Positions 15,455 through 23,353 of a stretch of 32,515 nucleotides of DNA are shown in pieces (the stretch's first letter is position 1; each line of letters starts with the position of its first letter). The stretch covers positions 1 through 32,515 of the forward strand of contig CAJANL010000072.1 of NCBI GenBank assembly GCA_903941105.1, read 5' to 3'. Under the pieces are notes generated by a model, which was not told where the DNA came from, made no database searches, and saw only the letters and a program-made list of their open reading frames with translations. Position numbers and translations under genes: made by a program. Origin of the DNA: an uncultured Rhodospirillaceae bacterium. GTDB lineage: Bacteria; Pseudomonadota; Alphaproteobacteria; Rhodospirillales; Magnetospirillaceae.

Positions 15455-16183
15455 CTAATACAGGTGCTGTCCGCCGGTGACGAAAACCTCGGTGCCGGTG
15501 ACATATCCGAAATCATCGGTGCACAGCCGGAACACCGTGGCGGCGACGTCATCGGGGGTGCCCATGCGGTCCAGCGGGATGCGCGGGATCAGCGCCTCGT
15601 AGTCGGCCGAGATCATCTCGGTGCGAATCTCGCCCGGCGCCACCGCATTGACCCGCACCCCCAACTGCGCCATCTCGGCCGCCATCTCGCGGGTCAGGCC
15701 GGACAGCGCCGCCTTCGAGGTGGAATAGGCCGAGCCGGCGAAGGGGTGGACATAGTGCCCGGCGATGGAGGTGATGTTGACGATGGCGCCCTTGCCGCGG
15801 TGCAGGGCGGTGGCGAAGCCGCGCGCCAGGCGAAGCGGAGCGAAGAAGTTCAGTTCGAATACGTCCTTCCAGCCCTCGATGGTGCCGTTGAGCACCCCCA
15901 GCCGCTCGCGGTACGAGGTCTTGGGGCTGACACCGGCATTGTTCACCAGCGCATGCAGCGGCGCGTCGCCGAGCACGGCGTTAGCCTGGGTGACGAAGGC
16001 CTCGGCGCCGGCCGGGTCGGCGAGGTCGACGGCGATATGGGCGATCCAGTTGCGCGGCGCCGGGCATTCCGGCGGCATCTCGGCCCGGGCGCAGGTGATC
16101 ACCCGCCAGCCCTCGGCCAGGAAGCGCCGCGCCGTGGCGTGACCGATGCCGCGCGACGCCCCGGTGATGACGACTGTCTTCAT
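15455..16183 (-). CDS. Short-chain dehydrogenase/reductase (SDR)
   Basis: 242-aa classical SDR from ATG 16183. The NAD(P)-binding motif is TGASRGIG, then NNAG, the catalytic Ser in NITSIAG, and YSTSK (Tyr-x3-Lys). The ending VTGTEVFVTGGQHLY is FabG-like. The substrate cannot be told; a role as a 3-oxoacyl-ACP reductase-like or sugar reductase is possible. Three in-frame ATGs (16237, 16210, 16183) arise from a 27-bp tandem duplication, and the last two each carry their own GGAGG. The first ATG overlaps the sppA stop. ATG 16183 is chosen because the Rossmann fold begins immediately (MKTVVITG); longer forms would add MNGSAPEGA/MNDSAPEGA. It is cotranscribed with sppA. Confidence 0.88.
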   Translation of the reverse strand: MKTVVITGASRGIGHATARRFLAEGWRVITCARAEMPPECPAPRNWIAHIAVDLADPAGAEAFVTQANAVLGDAPLHALVNNAGVSPKTSYRERLGVLNGTIEGWKDVFELNFFAPLRLARGFATALHRGKGAIVNITSIAGHYVHPFAGSAYSTSKAALSGLTREMAAEMAQLGVRVNAVAPGEIRTEMISADYEALIPRIPLDRMGTPDDVAATVFRLCTDDFGYVTGTEVFVTGGQHLY

Positions 16184-16240
16184 CGCGCCCTCCGGCGCGG
16201 AATCGTTCATCGCGCCCTCCGGCGCGGAACCGTTCATCGC
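16179..16240. repeat. 27-bp tandem repeat carrying RBS and start codon
   Basis: Unit 1 is 16179-16205 and unit 2 is 16206-16232; they differ at one base. A third partial unit is 16233-16240. On the minus strand each full unit contains GGAGGGCGCG directly followed by ATGAA of the next, so the ribosome-binding site and start of the SDR gene are multiplied in frame. Confidence 0.9.
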
Positions 16241-17973
16241 ACCACCATGGGCGGCTGCCACAGCAGGGCGTCGCCGCGCTGTTCCACCAGCGGCAGCAGC
16301 GGTTCCAGCAGCCGAACGGCGCGGGCGAGGACGCGGATCTCGGCGGCCGGGCCGCCCGAGAACGCTTCCGCCAGCAGTTCCAGCGGCTTGCTCGGGCGCG
16401 GGAAGGTGACGAGGTTGAGGGCGGCTTCGGGCGGCAGATTGGCGGTCTCGCGCACCGCCACGCCCGCCTCGTGCCAGCCGCCCAGCCGGTCCACCAGGCC
16501 GGCGGCCTTGGCGTCGGCACCGCTCCAGATGCGGCCGCGCGCCAGTTGGTCCATGCGCTCGGCCGGAATGCCGCGCGCCGCCGAGGCCTTGCCGGTGAAG
16601 TCGGCGTAGATGCGGTCGAGCAGGGCGTTCATGCGCTCCCAGACCTGCGGCGTGAACGGCGTGTTGGCGCTCCACATGGTGGCGTTGTCGCCGCGATGCA
16701 TCGCGTCCCAGCTGATCCCCAGCTTGGGCCAGAAGTCCTTCAACACCATCTTGCCGGCGAACACCCCGATGGAGCCGGTAATGGTGCCGGGCTGGGCGAT
16801 GACGCGGTCGGCGCCCATGGCGACGAAATAGCCGCCCGAGGCGGCGATGTTGCCCATGGACACCACCACCGGCTTACCGGCGGCGCGGGCGCGACGCACC
16901 TCGTTCCACACCGTGTCCGAGGCGGTGTAGGAGCCACCGGGGCTGTCGACGCGGAACAGGATGGCCTTGACGTCCTTATCGAGAATGGCGTCGCGGAAAG
17001 CCTTGGCCACCGTCTCGGAGCCGAAGTCCTCGGAGGCGCCGAAGCCGTGGTCGGATTCGCCACGGTGGATGGGACCGGCGCCGGTGATCAGCGCCACCTT
17101 GGCGCCCCTGGCCTTGGGCCTCGCCGAGTCCCAATAGTCGAGGATATCCACTTCCTTGGCGTCGCCGGCGGTGCCCAGGGCGGCGTCGCGATAGCCCACA
17201 TGGTCCACCAGCCCGGCCGACAGCGCCTCGGAGGCGAGGAATGGCCCCTTGCCCAGCAAGGCACGCACCTTGTCGGGCGGCAACCGGCGGCCGGCGGCGA
17301 TGCCGTCGACGATCTGGAGCGTCCACGAATCCAGCAGTTGCCCCAGATTCTGGCGGTGGGGTTCCGAGAAGCCGGTCTCGGTGAACATCTCGATGGCCGA
17401 CTTGAATTCATGGCGGCCGGCGAATTGCGGCTTGATGCCGAGCAGATCGAGGGTGCCCTTGACGAACGGGCTCTCCACCACCAGCCCGGTCAGGCCGACA
17501 TCGCCCGAGGGCTGCAACCACACCTGCCCGAAGGCAGAAGCCAGGTAGCAGTCCAGCGTACCGGTACCGAATTCCCCCATGGTCTCGGCGAACACCACCG
17601 CCGGCTTGCCCGCGGCGCGGAAGCGTCCTACCGCATCGCGGATCTCCTGGGCATTGGCGAGGCCGAGCGAGCTGTGGCCCAGGGTGGCGAACAGCGCCGT
17701 CACCCGCGCGTCGCCGGCAGCGTGGTCGATGGCCTCGACGGCGCGGCGCAAGGGATAGTCCTTGGCGCCGGCCAGCCGGGCGAAGGGATCGCCGCCGCTG
17801 CCTTCGTGGAATTTGCCGTCAAGGTCGAGGGTCAGCACCAGCCGCTTGGGCAGGGCGGGCTCGACCTTGTCGGCGATCTGTACCACCGCCCACAGGCCGA
17901 AGGCCAAGGCCGCCAAGGTCAGCAGGCCGATGACGGCGAAGAAGCGGACCAGGAAACGACCGAGGCGGCGCAT
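16234..17973 (-). CDS. sppA: Signal peptide peptidase SppA, 67K type
   Basis: 579-aa inner-membrane serine peptidase that degrades leftover signal peptides. One N-terminal anchor (about 10-33) is followed by two tandem S49 halves (about 45-275 and 290-500), as in the long E. coli-type enzyme. The Lys-Ser dyad is present: K191 in EFKSAIE of the first half and S379 in NIAASGGYF of the second. Length agrees with the family. The stop overlaps the first possible ATG of the SDR gene, making a two-gene operon. The last 80 residues (ENL-poor, LPLVEQRGDALLWQPP) form a less conserved tail after the second S49 half. Confidence 0.93.
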   Translation of the reverse strand: MRRLGRFLVRFFAVIGLLTLAALAFGLWAVVQIADKVEPALPKRLVLTLDLDGKFHEGSGGDPFARLAGAKDYPLRRAVEAIDHAAGDARVTALFATLGHSSLGLANAQEIRDAVGRFRAAGKPAVVFAETMGEFGTGTLDCYLASAFGQVWLQPSGDVGLTGLVVESPFVKGTLDLLGIKPQFAGRHEFKSAIEMFTETGFSEPHRQNLGQLLDSWTLQIVDGIAAGRRLPPDKVRALLGKGPFLASEALSAGLVDHVGYRDAALGTAGDAKEVDILDYWDSARPKARGAKVALITGAGPIHRGESDHGFGASEDFGSETVAKAFRDAILDKDVKAILFRVDSPGGSYTASDTVWNEVRRARAAGKPVVVSMGNIAASGGYFVAMGADRVIAQPGTITGSIGVFAGKMVLKDFWPKLGISWDAMHRGDNATMWSANTPFTPQVWERMNALLDRIYADFTGKASAARGIPAERMDQLARGRIWSGADAKAAGLVDRLGGWHEAGVAVRETANLPPEAALNLVTFPRPSKPLELLAEAFSGGPAAEIRVLARAVRLLEPLLPLVEQRGDALLWQPPMVVR

Positions 17974-18041
17974 GACGGTACCCCAGAAGCTATTGGGCTC
18001 CAGAGGCTATAGCCCCCGCCACGCCGCCTGGCAAGCCTGGC

Positions 18042-18338
18042 TCACGCCACCTGGCGCGGCGTCACCTCCGACTGGATCGAGGACGGGCGGCGGCGGGCAT
18101 GCTCCAGGTCGTAGGTCATCTGCATCTCCAGCCAGAAGCGCTCGGAGGTGCCGAAGTAATAGGACAGCCGCAGGGCGATATCGACGCACATCTTGCCGCG
18201 CCCTTGCACGATCTCGTCCAGTCGGTCTTGCGGCAGTTTGAGGTCGCGCGCCAGCGTCTCGACATCGACTCCGGTGGGCTTCAGGAACTCTTCGCGCAGG
18301 ATTTCGCCTGGATGGATGTTGGGGTGCGCATGATGCAT
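18042..18338 (-). CDS. HigA-family addiction-module antitoxin (XRE/HTH), orphan
   Basis: 98-aa HTH protein of the HigA/VapI type. It opens with HPGEILREEFLKPTGV, the family hallmark, followed by the helix-turn-helix LARDLKLPQDRLDEIVQGR and the C-terminal YYFGTSERFWLEMQMTYDLE. It would normally bind its own promoter and neutralise a HigB RNase. No HigB is present: the 158 bp upstream to the rhodanese gene is too short and shows no RelE/HigB remnant, and the sppA gene is downstream. The gene has a good Shine-Dalgarno (GGGAGGAG, 9 nt spacing) and looks intact, so it may now work as a stand-alone regulator. Confidence 0.87.
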   Translation of the reverse strand: MHHAHPNIHPGEILREEFLKPTGVDVETLARDLKLPQDRLDEIVQGRGKMCVDIALRLSYYFGTSERFWLEMQMTYDLEHARRRPSSIQSEVTPRQVA

Positions 18339-18421
18339 GGCCGATCGCTCCTCCCGGATTTTCTTGAATGTCGGGAGCGTCCGCCGACCCCCCCGAGCCC
18401 CGGCACCATCGCTGAAATGAC

Positions 18422-18442
18422 GACGGCCCTCAACGGGCCGTC
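18422..18442 (-). terminator. Candidate terminator after the rhodanese gene
   Basis: A perfect 8-bp stem, GACGGCCC/GGGCCGTC, with a 5-nt loop. It lies 55 bp after the rhodanese stop on the minus strand. The following T-content (GTCATTTC) is modest, so termination may be partial. Confidence 0.5.
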
Positions 18443-18496
18443 TGCGGTAGATGAGGGTTTCGGGGATAGTCCGGAAGCAATAGGGGCGCCGGGTTC

Positions 18497-18829
18497 TCAG
18501 CCGGTGATGGTGGGCAGGCCGGCGTCCTTCCAGGCGTTGAGGCCGCCCTTCATGTGCACCGCCCAGCCGTGGCCCGAGGCGATCAGCTTGCGGCCGATGG
18601 CGGCGGAGCGCACGCCCCCCAGGCAGGAGATGATGACCTTCTTGCCGGGGATGCTCGGCCAGGTGTCGATCTCGAAATCGCTCATGGGCGACAGCAGCGA
18701 GCCCTCGATGCGCTCCTCGGCGAATTCCTCGTCCTCGCGCACATCGACCAGCACCGCCTCGCCGGCATCGATCATCGCCTTGACGGTGGAGGGGTCCAGC
18801 TCGATCAGTCCGATTTCAACTGCGCTCAT
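18497..18829 (-). CDS. Rhodanese-like sulfurtransferase
   Basis: 110-aa single-domain rhodanese (GlpE/PspE-like size). The domain runs about 8-108, with the sequence VLVDVREDEEFAEERIEGS. The active-site loop is CLGGVR with the nucleophile C69, so it can carry a persulfide. No signal peptide is seen, so it should be cytoplasmic. The physiological acceptor is not evident from the neighbours: it stands alone between the orphan HigA and an AT-rich intergenic stretch, with its own hairpin downstream. Confidence 0.9.
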   Translation of the reverse strand: MSAVEIGLIELDPSTVKAMIDAGEAVLVDVREDEEFAEERIEGSLLSPMSDFEIDTWPSIPGKKVIISCLGGVRSAAIGRKLIASGHGWAVHMKGGLNAWKDAGLPTITG

Positions 18830-18957
18830 GACCCGTTCCTCCGTCAGCCGGTGAATTCAACACCATGAGAGGTATATGCCGCATCGCAGCGGATGATTCA
18901 ACATAAAATTTTGTACGTCTGTAGATTAATGCTGAGATATACACCTGTGTTTGTGTA

Positions 18958-18986
18958 TTGACGCCGCCGGGGTAGGCCCGTACTCT
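18958..18986 (+). promoter_or_regulatory. Putative sigma-70 promoter for the small secreted protein
   Basis: TTGACG (18958-18963), exactly 17 bp, then TACTCT (18981-18986), about 30 bp upstream of the ATG at 19016. It follows a markedly AT-rich stretch (about 18895-18960) that is unusual for this GC-rich window and could act as an UP-like or bending region. Confidence 0.55.
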
Positions 18987-19015
18987 CCCGCCGCTCCATA
19001 CCCTTTGGCCAGTCC

Positions 19016-19486
19016 ATGCGTCATATCGCCGCCCTTTTCCTGATGCTCCTGAGTGCATTTCCCGCCGTCGCGGACGACATCCACCGTCTGGTTGCGGCGG
19101 TGGCCATGCTGCCGTTGCCCGACAGCCACCAGGACGATGTCGAGGCGCTGGTGCGGACGCATTGGAGCAATTATTTCAACGTTTCCGGTCCGCAGGGCTT
19201 CAGGCGCGAGCACCTGCGCGCCGGCCGCTTCGACCTCGACGGCGACGGCCGCGCCGAACTGCTGGTGATGATCGACCATCCGGAATGGGAATCGGCCAAC
19301 GGCAAGCCCTTCGTGATGGCGAACTGGACCGCCAAGGGCTGGCGCGCCATCGGCTGGGGCTGGTCGCACGAGGACGGGGTGTTCGTCAGCGCCGAAAAGC
19401 TGAAGGGGGTCTACACCGTAGACACGCCGCTCTATTGGATCCGCTGGACCGGCAAGGCCTATCAGCTGGAAGCCAAGCCGCAATAG
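19016..19486 (+). CDS. Small exported protein of unknown function
   Basis: 156-aa protein with a clear signal peptide (MRHIAALFLMLLSAFPAVAD, cleavage probably near residue 19-20), so probably periplasmic. The mature part has an FDLDGDGRAELLVMID stretch (about 72-87) like the Asp-rich calcium loop of FG-GAP/dockerin-like repeats, followed by a Trp-rich region (NWTAKGWRAIGWGWSHEDG). No enzyme motif is recognised and no family is named with confidence. It is monocistronic, with its own promoter at 18958-18986, and convergent with aroC (28 bp gap). The Shine-Dalgarno is weak. Confidence 0.8.
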   Translation: MRHIAALFLMLLSAFPAVADDIHRLVAAVAMLPLPDSHQDDVEALVRTHWSNYFNVSGPQGFRREHLRAGRFDLDGDGRAELLVMIDHPEWESANGKPFVMANWTAKGWRAIGWGWSHEDGVFVSAEKLKGVYTVDTPLYWIRWTGKAYQLEAKPQ

Positions 19487-19514
19487 TGGTGCCGGGGGGA
19501 GCGATGCCGGGGGA

Positions 19515-20600
19515 TCACCCCATCTGGGCGCGGTGGCGCAGCAGGTGGTCGGCCAGGGTGACCGCCATCATGGCCTCGGCCACCGGCACGGCACGGATGG
19601 CGACGCAGGGGTCGTGGCGGCCCTTGGTGGAAACCTCGACCTCGTTGCCGTCGATGTCGATGCTCTTTTTCGGCGTCAGGATCGAGCTGGTGGGCTTGAC
19701 CGCCAGCCGCATGACGATGGGCTGGCCGGTGGAGATGCCGCCCAGGATGCCACCGGCATTGTTGGACAGGAAAATCGGATCGCCGTCGAGGTTGAGCCGC
19801 ATCTCGTCGGCGTTTTCCTCGCCGGTCAGGGTGGCGGCACCGAAGCCGGCACCGATCTCGACCCCCTTGACGGCGTTGATGCTCATCATCGCCTTGGCGA
19901 GGTCGGCGTCGAGCTTGTCGTAGACCGGGCAGCCCAGCCCCACCGGCACGTTGACCGCCGCCACCAGCACGACGCCGCCCACCGACGATCCCTGCTTGCG
20001 GATGCCGTCCAGCGTCTTCTCCCACACCGTTGCCGCCACGGCATCGGGGCACCAGAACGGGTTCTGCTCGACGATGTCCCAGTCCCAGCGGCCCTGGTCC
20101 ACCGACAGGTTGCCCATCTGGATCATGGCGCCGACAATCTTGACGCCGCCCGGCACCAGGTTGTCGAGCACCACCCGGGCGATACCGCCGGCCGCCACCC
20201 GCATGGCGGTCTCGCGCGCCGAGGAGCGCCCGCCGCCGCGATGGTCGCGGATGCCGTATTTCTGCTGATAGACCCAATCGGCATGACCGGGGCGAAACTG
20301 TTTGGCGATGTCGCCGTAGTCCTTGGAGCGCTGATCGACGTTCTCGATCAGCAGCCCGATGGGGGTGCCGGTGGTCAGTCCCTCGAACACGCCCGACAGG
20401 ATGCGGACGCGGTCCGGTTCCTGGCGCTGGGTGGTGAAGCGGTTCTGGCCCGGCCGGCGCCGGTCCAGCCACTTCTGCAGGTCATCCTCGCACAGCGGCA
20501 GCCGCGGCGGCACGCCATCGACGACGCAGCCGATGGCGGGGCCGTGGCTCTCGCCGAAGGTGGTGAAGCGGAAGCTGTGGCCGAAGCCGTTGCCGGACAC
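19515..20600 (-). CDS. aroC: Chorismate synthase
   Basis: Last step of the shikimate pathway: 5-enolpyruvylshikimate-3-phosphate to chorismate, using reduced FMN. The 361-aa sequence shows the family signatures [20 protein letters not shown] at the N-terminus, the central [20 protein letters not shown] region, split here as [11 protein letters not shown], and KPTSSI in the C-terminal part. Length is typical of the monofunctional bacterial enzyme. It lies 17 bp behind fabI on the same strand and is probably cotranscribed with it. Confidence 0.97.
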   Translation of the reverse strand: MSGNGFGHSFRFTTFGESHGPAIGCVVDGVPPRLPLCEDDLQKWLDRRRPGQNRFTTQRQEPDRVRILSGVFEGLTTGTPIGLLIENVDQRSKDYGDIAKQFRPGHADWVYQQKYGIRDHRGGGRSSARETAMRVAAGGIARVVLDNLVPGGVKIVGAMIQMGNLSVDQGRWDWDIVEQNPFWCPDAVAATVWEKTLDGIRKQGSSVGGVVLVAAVNVPVGLGCPVYDKLDADLAKAMMSINAVKGVEIGAGFGAATLTGEENADEMRLNLDGDPIFLSNNAGGILGGISTGQPIVMRLAVKPTSSILTPKKSIDIDGNEVEVSTKGRHDPCVAIRAVPVAEAMMAVTLADHLLRHRAQMG

Positions 20601-20617
20601 GGGCAGTCCCTCTTTGC

Positions 20618-21430
20618 CTAGACGACGGCGATGTCGGGCGCGTCCACCGCCTTCATGCCGACGACGTGATATCCCGAGTCAACATGGTGCGTCTCGCCCG
20701 AGACGCCACTGGACAGGTCGCTGACCAGATAGAGGCCGGCGCCGCCGATGTCTTCCAGGGTGACGTTGCGCTTCAACGGGCTGTTGTACTGGTTCCACTT
20801 GAGGATGTAGCGGAAATCGCCGATGCCCGAGGCCGCCAACGTCTTCATGGGACCGGCCGACAGGGCGTTGACGCGGATGTTCTGGCCGCCCAGGTCGACG
20901 GCGAGATAGCGCACGCTGGCTTCCAATGCCGCCTTGGCGACGCCCATCACGTTGTAGTGCGGCATCACCCGTTCGGCGCCATAATAGGTCAGCGTCACCA
21001 TGGCGCCACCGTTGGGCATCATGTCGGCGGCGCGCCGGGCGGTCTCGGTGAAGGAATAGACCGAGACGTGCATGGTCTTGAGGAAGTTGTCGAGCGAGGT
21101 GTCGGCGTAGCGGCCCTTCAGCTCGTTCTTGTCCGAGAAGGCGATGGCATGGACCACGAAATCCAGCGTGCCCCACTCGGCCTTCAGGGTGGCGAACAGC
21201 GCATCCATGGAGGCGGGGTCGGTGACGTCGCAGGGCAGCACCAGATGGGAGTCGAGTTCCTGGGCCAGCGGGCGCACGCGCTTTTCGAGGGCTTCACCCT
21301 GATAGGTGAAGGCAAGCTCGGCCCCCTGGGCGCGCGCGGCCTGGGCGATGCCCCAGGCGATCGAGCGGTCGTTGGCGACGCCCATGATAAGGCCTCTTTT
21401 TCCGGCCATCAGGGGGGTGGGAGCGGTCAT
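20618..21430 (-). CDS. fabI: Enoyl-[acyl-carrier-protein] reductase (NADH)
   Basis: Reduces the enoyl-ACP double bond in each round of fatty-acid elongation. The 270-aa protein has the divergent SDR layout of Fab[14 protein letters not shown] nucleotide loop, and Y149/Y159/K166 in [18 protein letters not shown] (Tyr-x6-Lys). The position matching E. coli G93 in the triclosan pocket is alanine (A97, in HAIAF). Many alphaproteobacteria have more than one FabI, so the local one need not be the only isozyme. It is the first gene of a fabI-aroC pair. A possible promoter is at 21486-21513. Confidence 0.95.
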   Translation of the reverse strand: MTAPTPLMAGKRGLIMGVANDRSIAWGIAQAARAQGAELAFTYQGEALEKRVRPLAQELDSHLVLPCDVTDPASMDALFATLKAEWGTLDFVVHAIAFSDKNELKGRYADTSLDNFLKTMHVSVYSFTETARRAADMMPNGGAMVTLTYYGAERVMPHYNVMGVAKAALEASVRYLAVDLGGQNIRVNALSAGPMKTLAASGIGDFRYILKWNQYNSPLKRNVTLEDIGGAGLYLVSDLSSGVSGETHHVDSGYHVVGMKAVDAPDIAVV

Positions 21431-21485
21431 GCGGTCCTCTCTGGATTAAGGGGGTACGGGTGCTGGGCTCGAAAATGGCCGCGGC

Positions 21486-21513
21486 ATCCTACACGAAAGC
21501 TTAGGGCGGGCAA
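21486..21513 (-). promoter_or_regulatory. Putative fabI promoter
   Basis: Minus strand TTGCCC (21513-21508), 16 bp, TAGGAT (21491-21486), about 55 bp upstream of the fabI ATG. Both boxes match the consensus at 4 of 6 positions. The rest of the 173-bp divergent gap to the aminopeptidase gene shows no other clear site. Confidence 0.35.
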
Positions 21514-21603
21514 AGTCGCATGCCATGTGTAATACAACGCATACCCTTCATGTACCGTCGTAAGCCCTATTGGCCCTAAACCACATTGAATGGACACCGA
21601 GCC

Positions 21604-23016
21604 ATGCACATCGCCTTCACCACCCCGCCCGCCCGCCTCGACGGCGCCGTCGTCGTCCCGTCCGACGCGGTGCCGGCCGCGCGGCTGAAGGCGCTGCGGT
21701 TCCGCCATGCCGAGGGCGAGGTGGCGGCCTTCGCCGCCCCGCCGCCACCCCTGAGTCACCAACTGGTGGTTGGCCTCGGCAAGGGTCGTCCCACCCCCGC
21801 CGGCCTGCGGCGCATCGGCGGCGCCCTGGCGGTGGCCATCCAGGCGGCGCGGCAGCCCCGCACCGTGGTGTCGCTCGGCCTTGACGGCGAGCAGGCGGCG
21901 GAGCTGGCCTACGGCCTGCGGCTGCGGGCTTGGCGGCCGCCGACCCGCTACCGCAGCCGCGCCGACGATGACCATCCCGAACCGCCGCCCGGCCAGCAGG
22001 TGATCATCGCCGCCTCCGACCCCGCTGCCGCCGAGTCCCGCTTCGCGCGGCTGGAACATGTGGCGGCGGGGGTCTTCCTCGCCCGCGAACTGGTGGCGGC
22101 GCCGGGCAACCTGCTGGGGCCGGCCGAGTTCGCCGAACACGCCCGGCTGCTGGAGACCTTCGGTGTGACGGTGGAGGTGCTGGACGCCGACGGCCTCGGC
22201 CTGCTCGCCGCCGTCGGCCAGGGCAGCGCGCGAGCGCCCCGGCTGGTGATGCTGCGCTGGCAGGGCGCCGAGGGGCCGCCCCTGGTGCTGGTGGGCAAGG
22301 GCATCACCTTCGACGCCGGCGGCATCTCCATCAAGCCGGCGGAGCACATGGAGGCCATGAAGGGCGACATGGCCGGCGCCGCCGCCGTGCTGGGCGCCCT
22401 GCGGGCCATCGCCGGCCGCCGCGCGCCCGCCCACGTCTGCGGCGTCCTCGCCATCGCCGAGAACATGCCCTCGGGACGCGCGGTGCGGCCCGGCGACGTG
22501 GTGAGGTCGTATTCCGGCCAGACCGTCGAGGTGGTCGACACCGATGCCGAGGGCCGCCTGGTCCTGGCCGACGCCCTGGCCTGGGCGGCGGCCAACCTCA
22601 AGCCGCGCGCCATGGTCGACGCGGCGACGCTGACCGGCGCCGTGGTGCGGGTGCTGGGACGCCACCACGGCGGCCTTTACGCCACCGGCGACGCGCTGGC
22701 CGAGCGGCTGCTGGCCCTGGGCGAGGCGGAGGACGAACGGCTGTGGCGGCTGCCGTTGTCGGAGCGGTGCGACGACGACATCAAGTCCGACATCGCCGAC
22801 TTCAAGAACTGCGCCTGGGGCAAGGTCCCCGACAACGACGACGCCGCCCGCTTCCTGCAGAAGTTCGTGCCCGAGGCCATCCCGTGGGCCCATCTCGATA
22901 TCGCCGGCGTATCCGAGGCCGACGAGGACGGCCCGCTCTCGCCCAAGGGGCCCACCGGGTTCGGTGTGCGCCTGTTCGACCGATTGGCCAGCTTTGCTTC
23001 TCCCCAGGCTTCGTGA
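21604..23016 (+). CDS. Leucyl aminopeptidase, M17 family
   Basis: Two-metal cytoplasmic aminopeptidase, 470 aa from ATG 21604 (MHIAFTTPP); the longer TTG-started frame at 21586 is not needed. The N-terminal macro-like domain is about 1-170 and the catalytic domain about 180-465. Metal and catalytic residues are visible in GKGITFDAGGISIKP, MKGDMAGAA and DTDAEGRL. The last is the family signature NTDAEGRL with Asp replacing Asn at the first position, which is common in the shorter alphaproteobacterial branch. Expected role: peptide turnover. A small membrane protein follows 49 bp downstream on the same strand. Confidence 0.93.
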   Translation: MHIAFTTPPARLDGAVVVPSDAVPAARLKALRFRHAEGEVAAFAAPPPPLSHQLVVGLGKGRPTPAGLRRIGGALAVAIQAARQPRTVVSLGLDGEQAAELAYGLRLRAWRPPTRYRSRADDDHPEPPPGQQVIIAASDPAAAESRFARLEHVAAGVFLARELVAAPGNLLGPAEFAEHARLLETFGVTVEVLDADGLGLLAAVGQGSARAPRLVMLRWQGAEGPPLVLVGKGITFDAGGISIKPAEHMEAMKGDMAGAAAVLGALRAIAGRRAPAHVCGVLAIAENMPSGRAVRPGDVVRSYSGQTVEVVDTDAEGRLVLADALAWAAANLKPRAMVDAATLTGAVVRVLGRHHGGLYATGDALAERLLALGEAEDERLWRLPLSERCDDDIKSDIADFKNCAWGKVPDNDDAARFLQKFVPEAIPWAHLDIAGVSEADEDGPLSPKGPTGFGVRLFDRLASFASPQAS

Positions 23017-23065
23017 GAGGCAGGGGGCATGGCACGCCGCCGTCGTATCTGTTAGCCTCCCGTCC

Positions 23066-23353
23066 ATGCGCCAGAAAGCCCGACGCTGGATCAAGCTGTT
23101 TCTCGGCTGGACCTTCCTGGTCCTCGGCGTGCTGGGGCTGTTCCTGCCCATCCTGCAGGGCGTGTTGTTCCTCGCCATCGGCTTCTCCATCCTGGCCCAG
23201 GAGCAGCCCTGGGCGCAGCGGCTGATCGACCGGGTGCGGCATCGCTGGCCGCGCGCCGCCAAGGTGTTCGACGACGCCAGGGTGAAGGCCGAGGCCTGGG
23301 TGCATCGCGTCACCCGCCGCCGCCCCAAGGAACAAACGCCGCCACGGTCATGA
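23066..23353 (+). CDS. Small membrane protein, DUF454/PGPGW-like
   Basis: 95-aa protein with a basic N-terminus (MRQKARRWIK), two closely spaced membrane helices (about 10-28 and 30-48, GWTFLVLGVLGLFLPIL) and a basic, amphipathic cytoplasmic tail rich in Arg and Trp. This layout resembles the YbaN/DUF454 and PGPGW putative membrane families, whose function is unknown. Start ATG 23066 is the first Met before the hydrophobic part; the longer frame from 22964 overlaps the aminopeptidase gene and is not used. Its stop overlaps the MFS start by 4 bp (ATGA), so the two are coupled. Confidence 0.78.
   Translation: MRQKARRWIKLFLGWTFLVLGVLGLFLPILQGVLFLAIGFSILAQEQPWAQRLIDRVRHRWPRAAKVFDDARVKAEAWVHRVTRRRPKEQTPPRS

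Noticed and set aside
15268..15552. Minus-strand open frame with DAWIPAFAGMT
   Set aside because: This peptide is the well-known false translation of the palindromic repeat CATTCCCGCGAAAGCGGGAA; not a gene.
16179..16240. CRISPR-like array
   Set aside because: The 27-bp units are directly adjacent with no spacers; this is a tandem duplication within a coding start.
21427..23328. 633-codon frame opposite the aminopeptidase
   Set aside because: Antisense shadow of the M17 gene; His/Gly/Gln-rich without domains.
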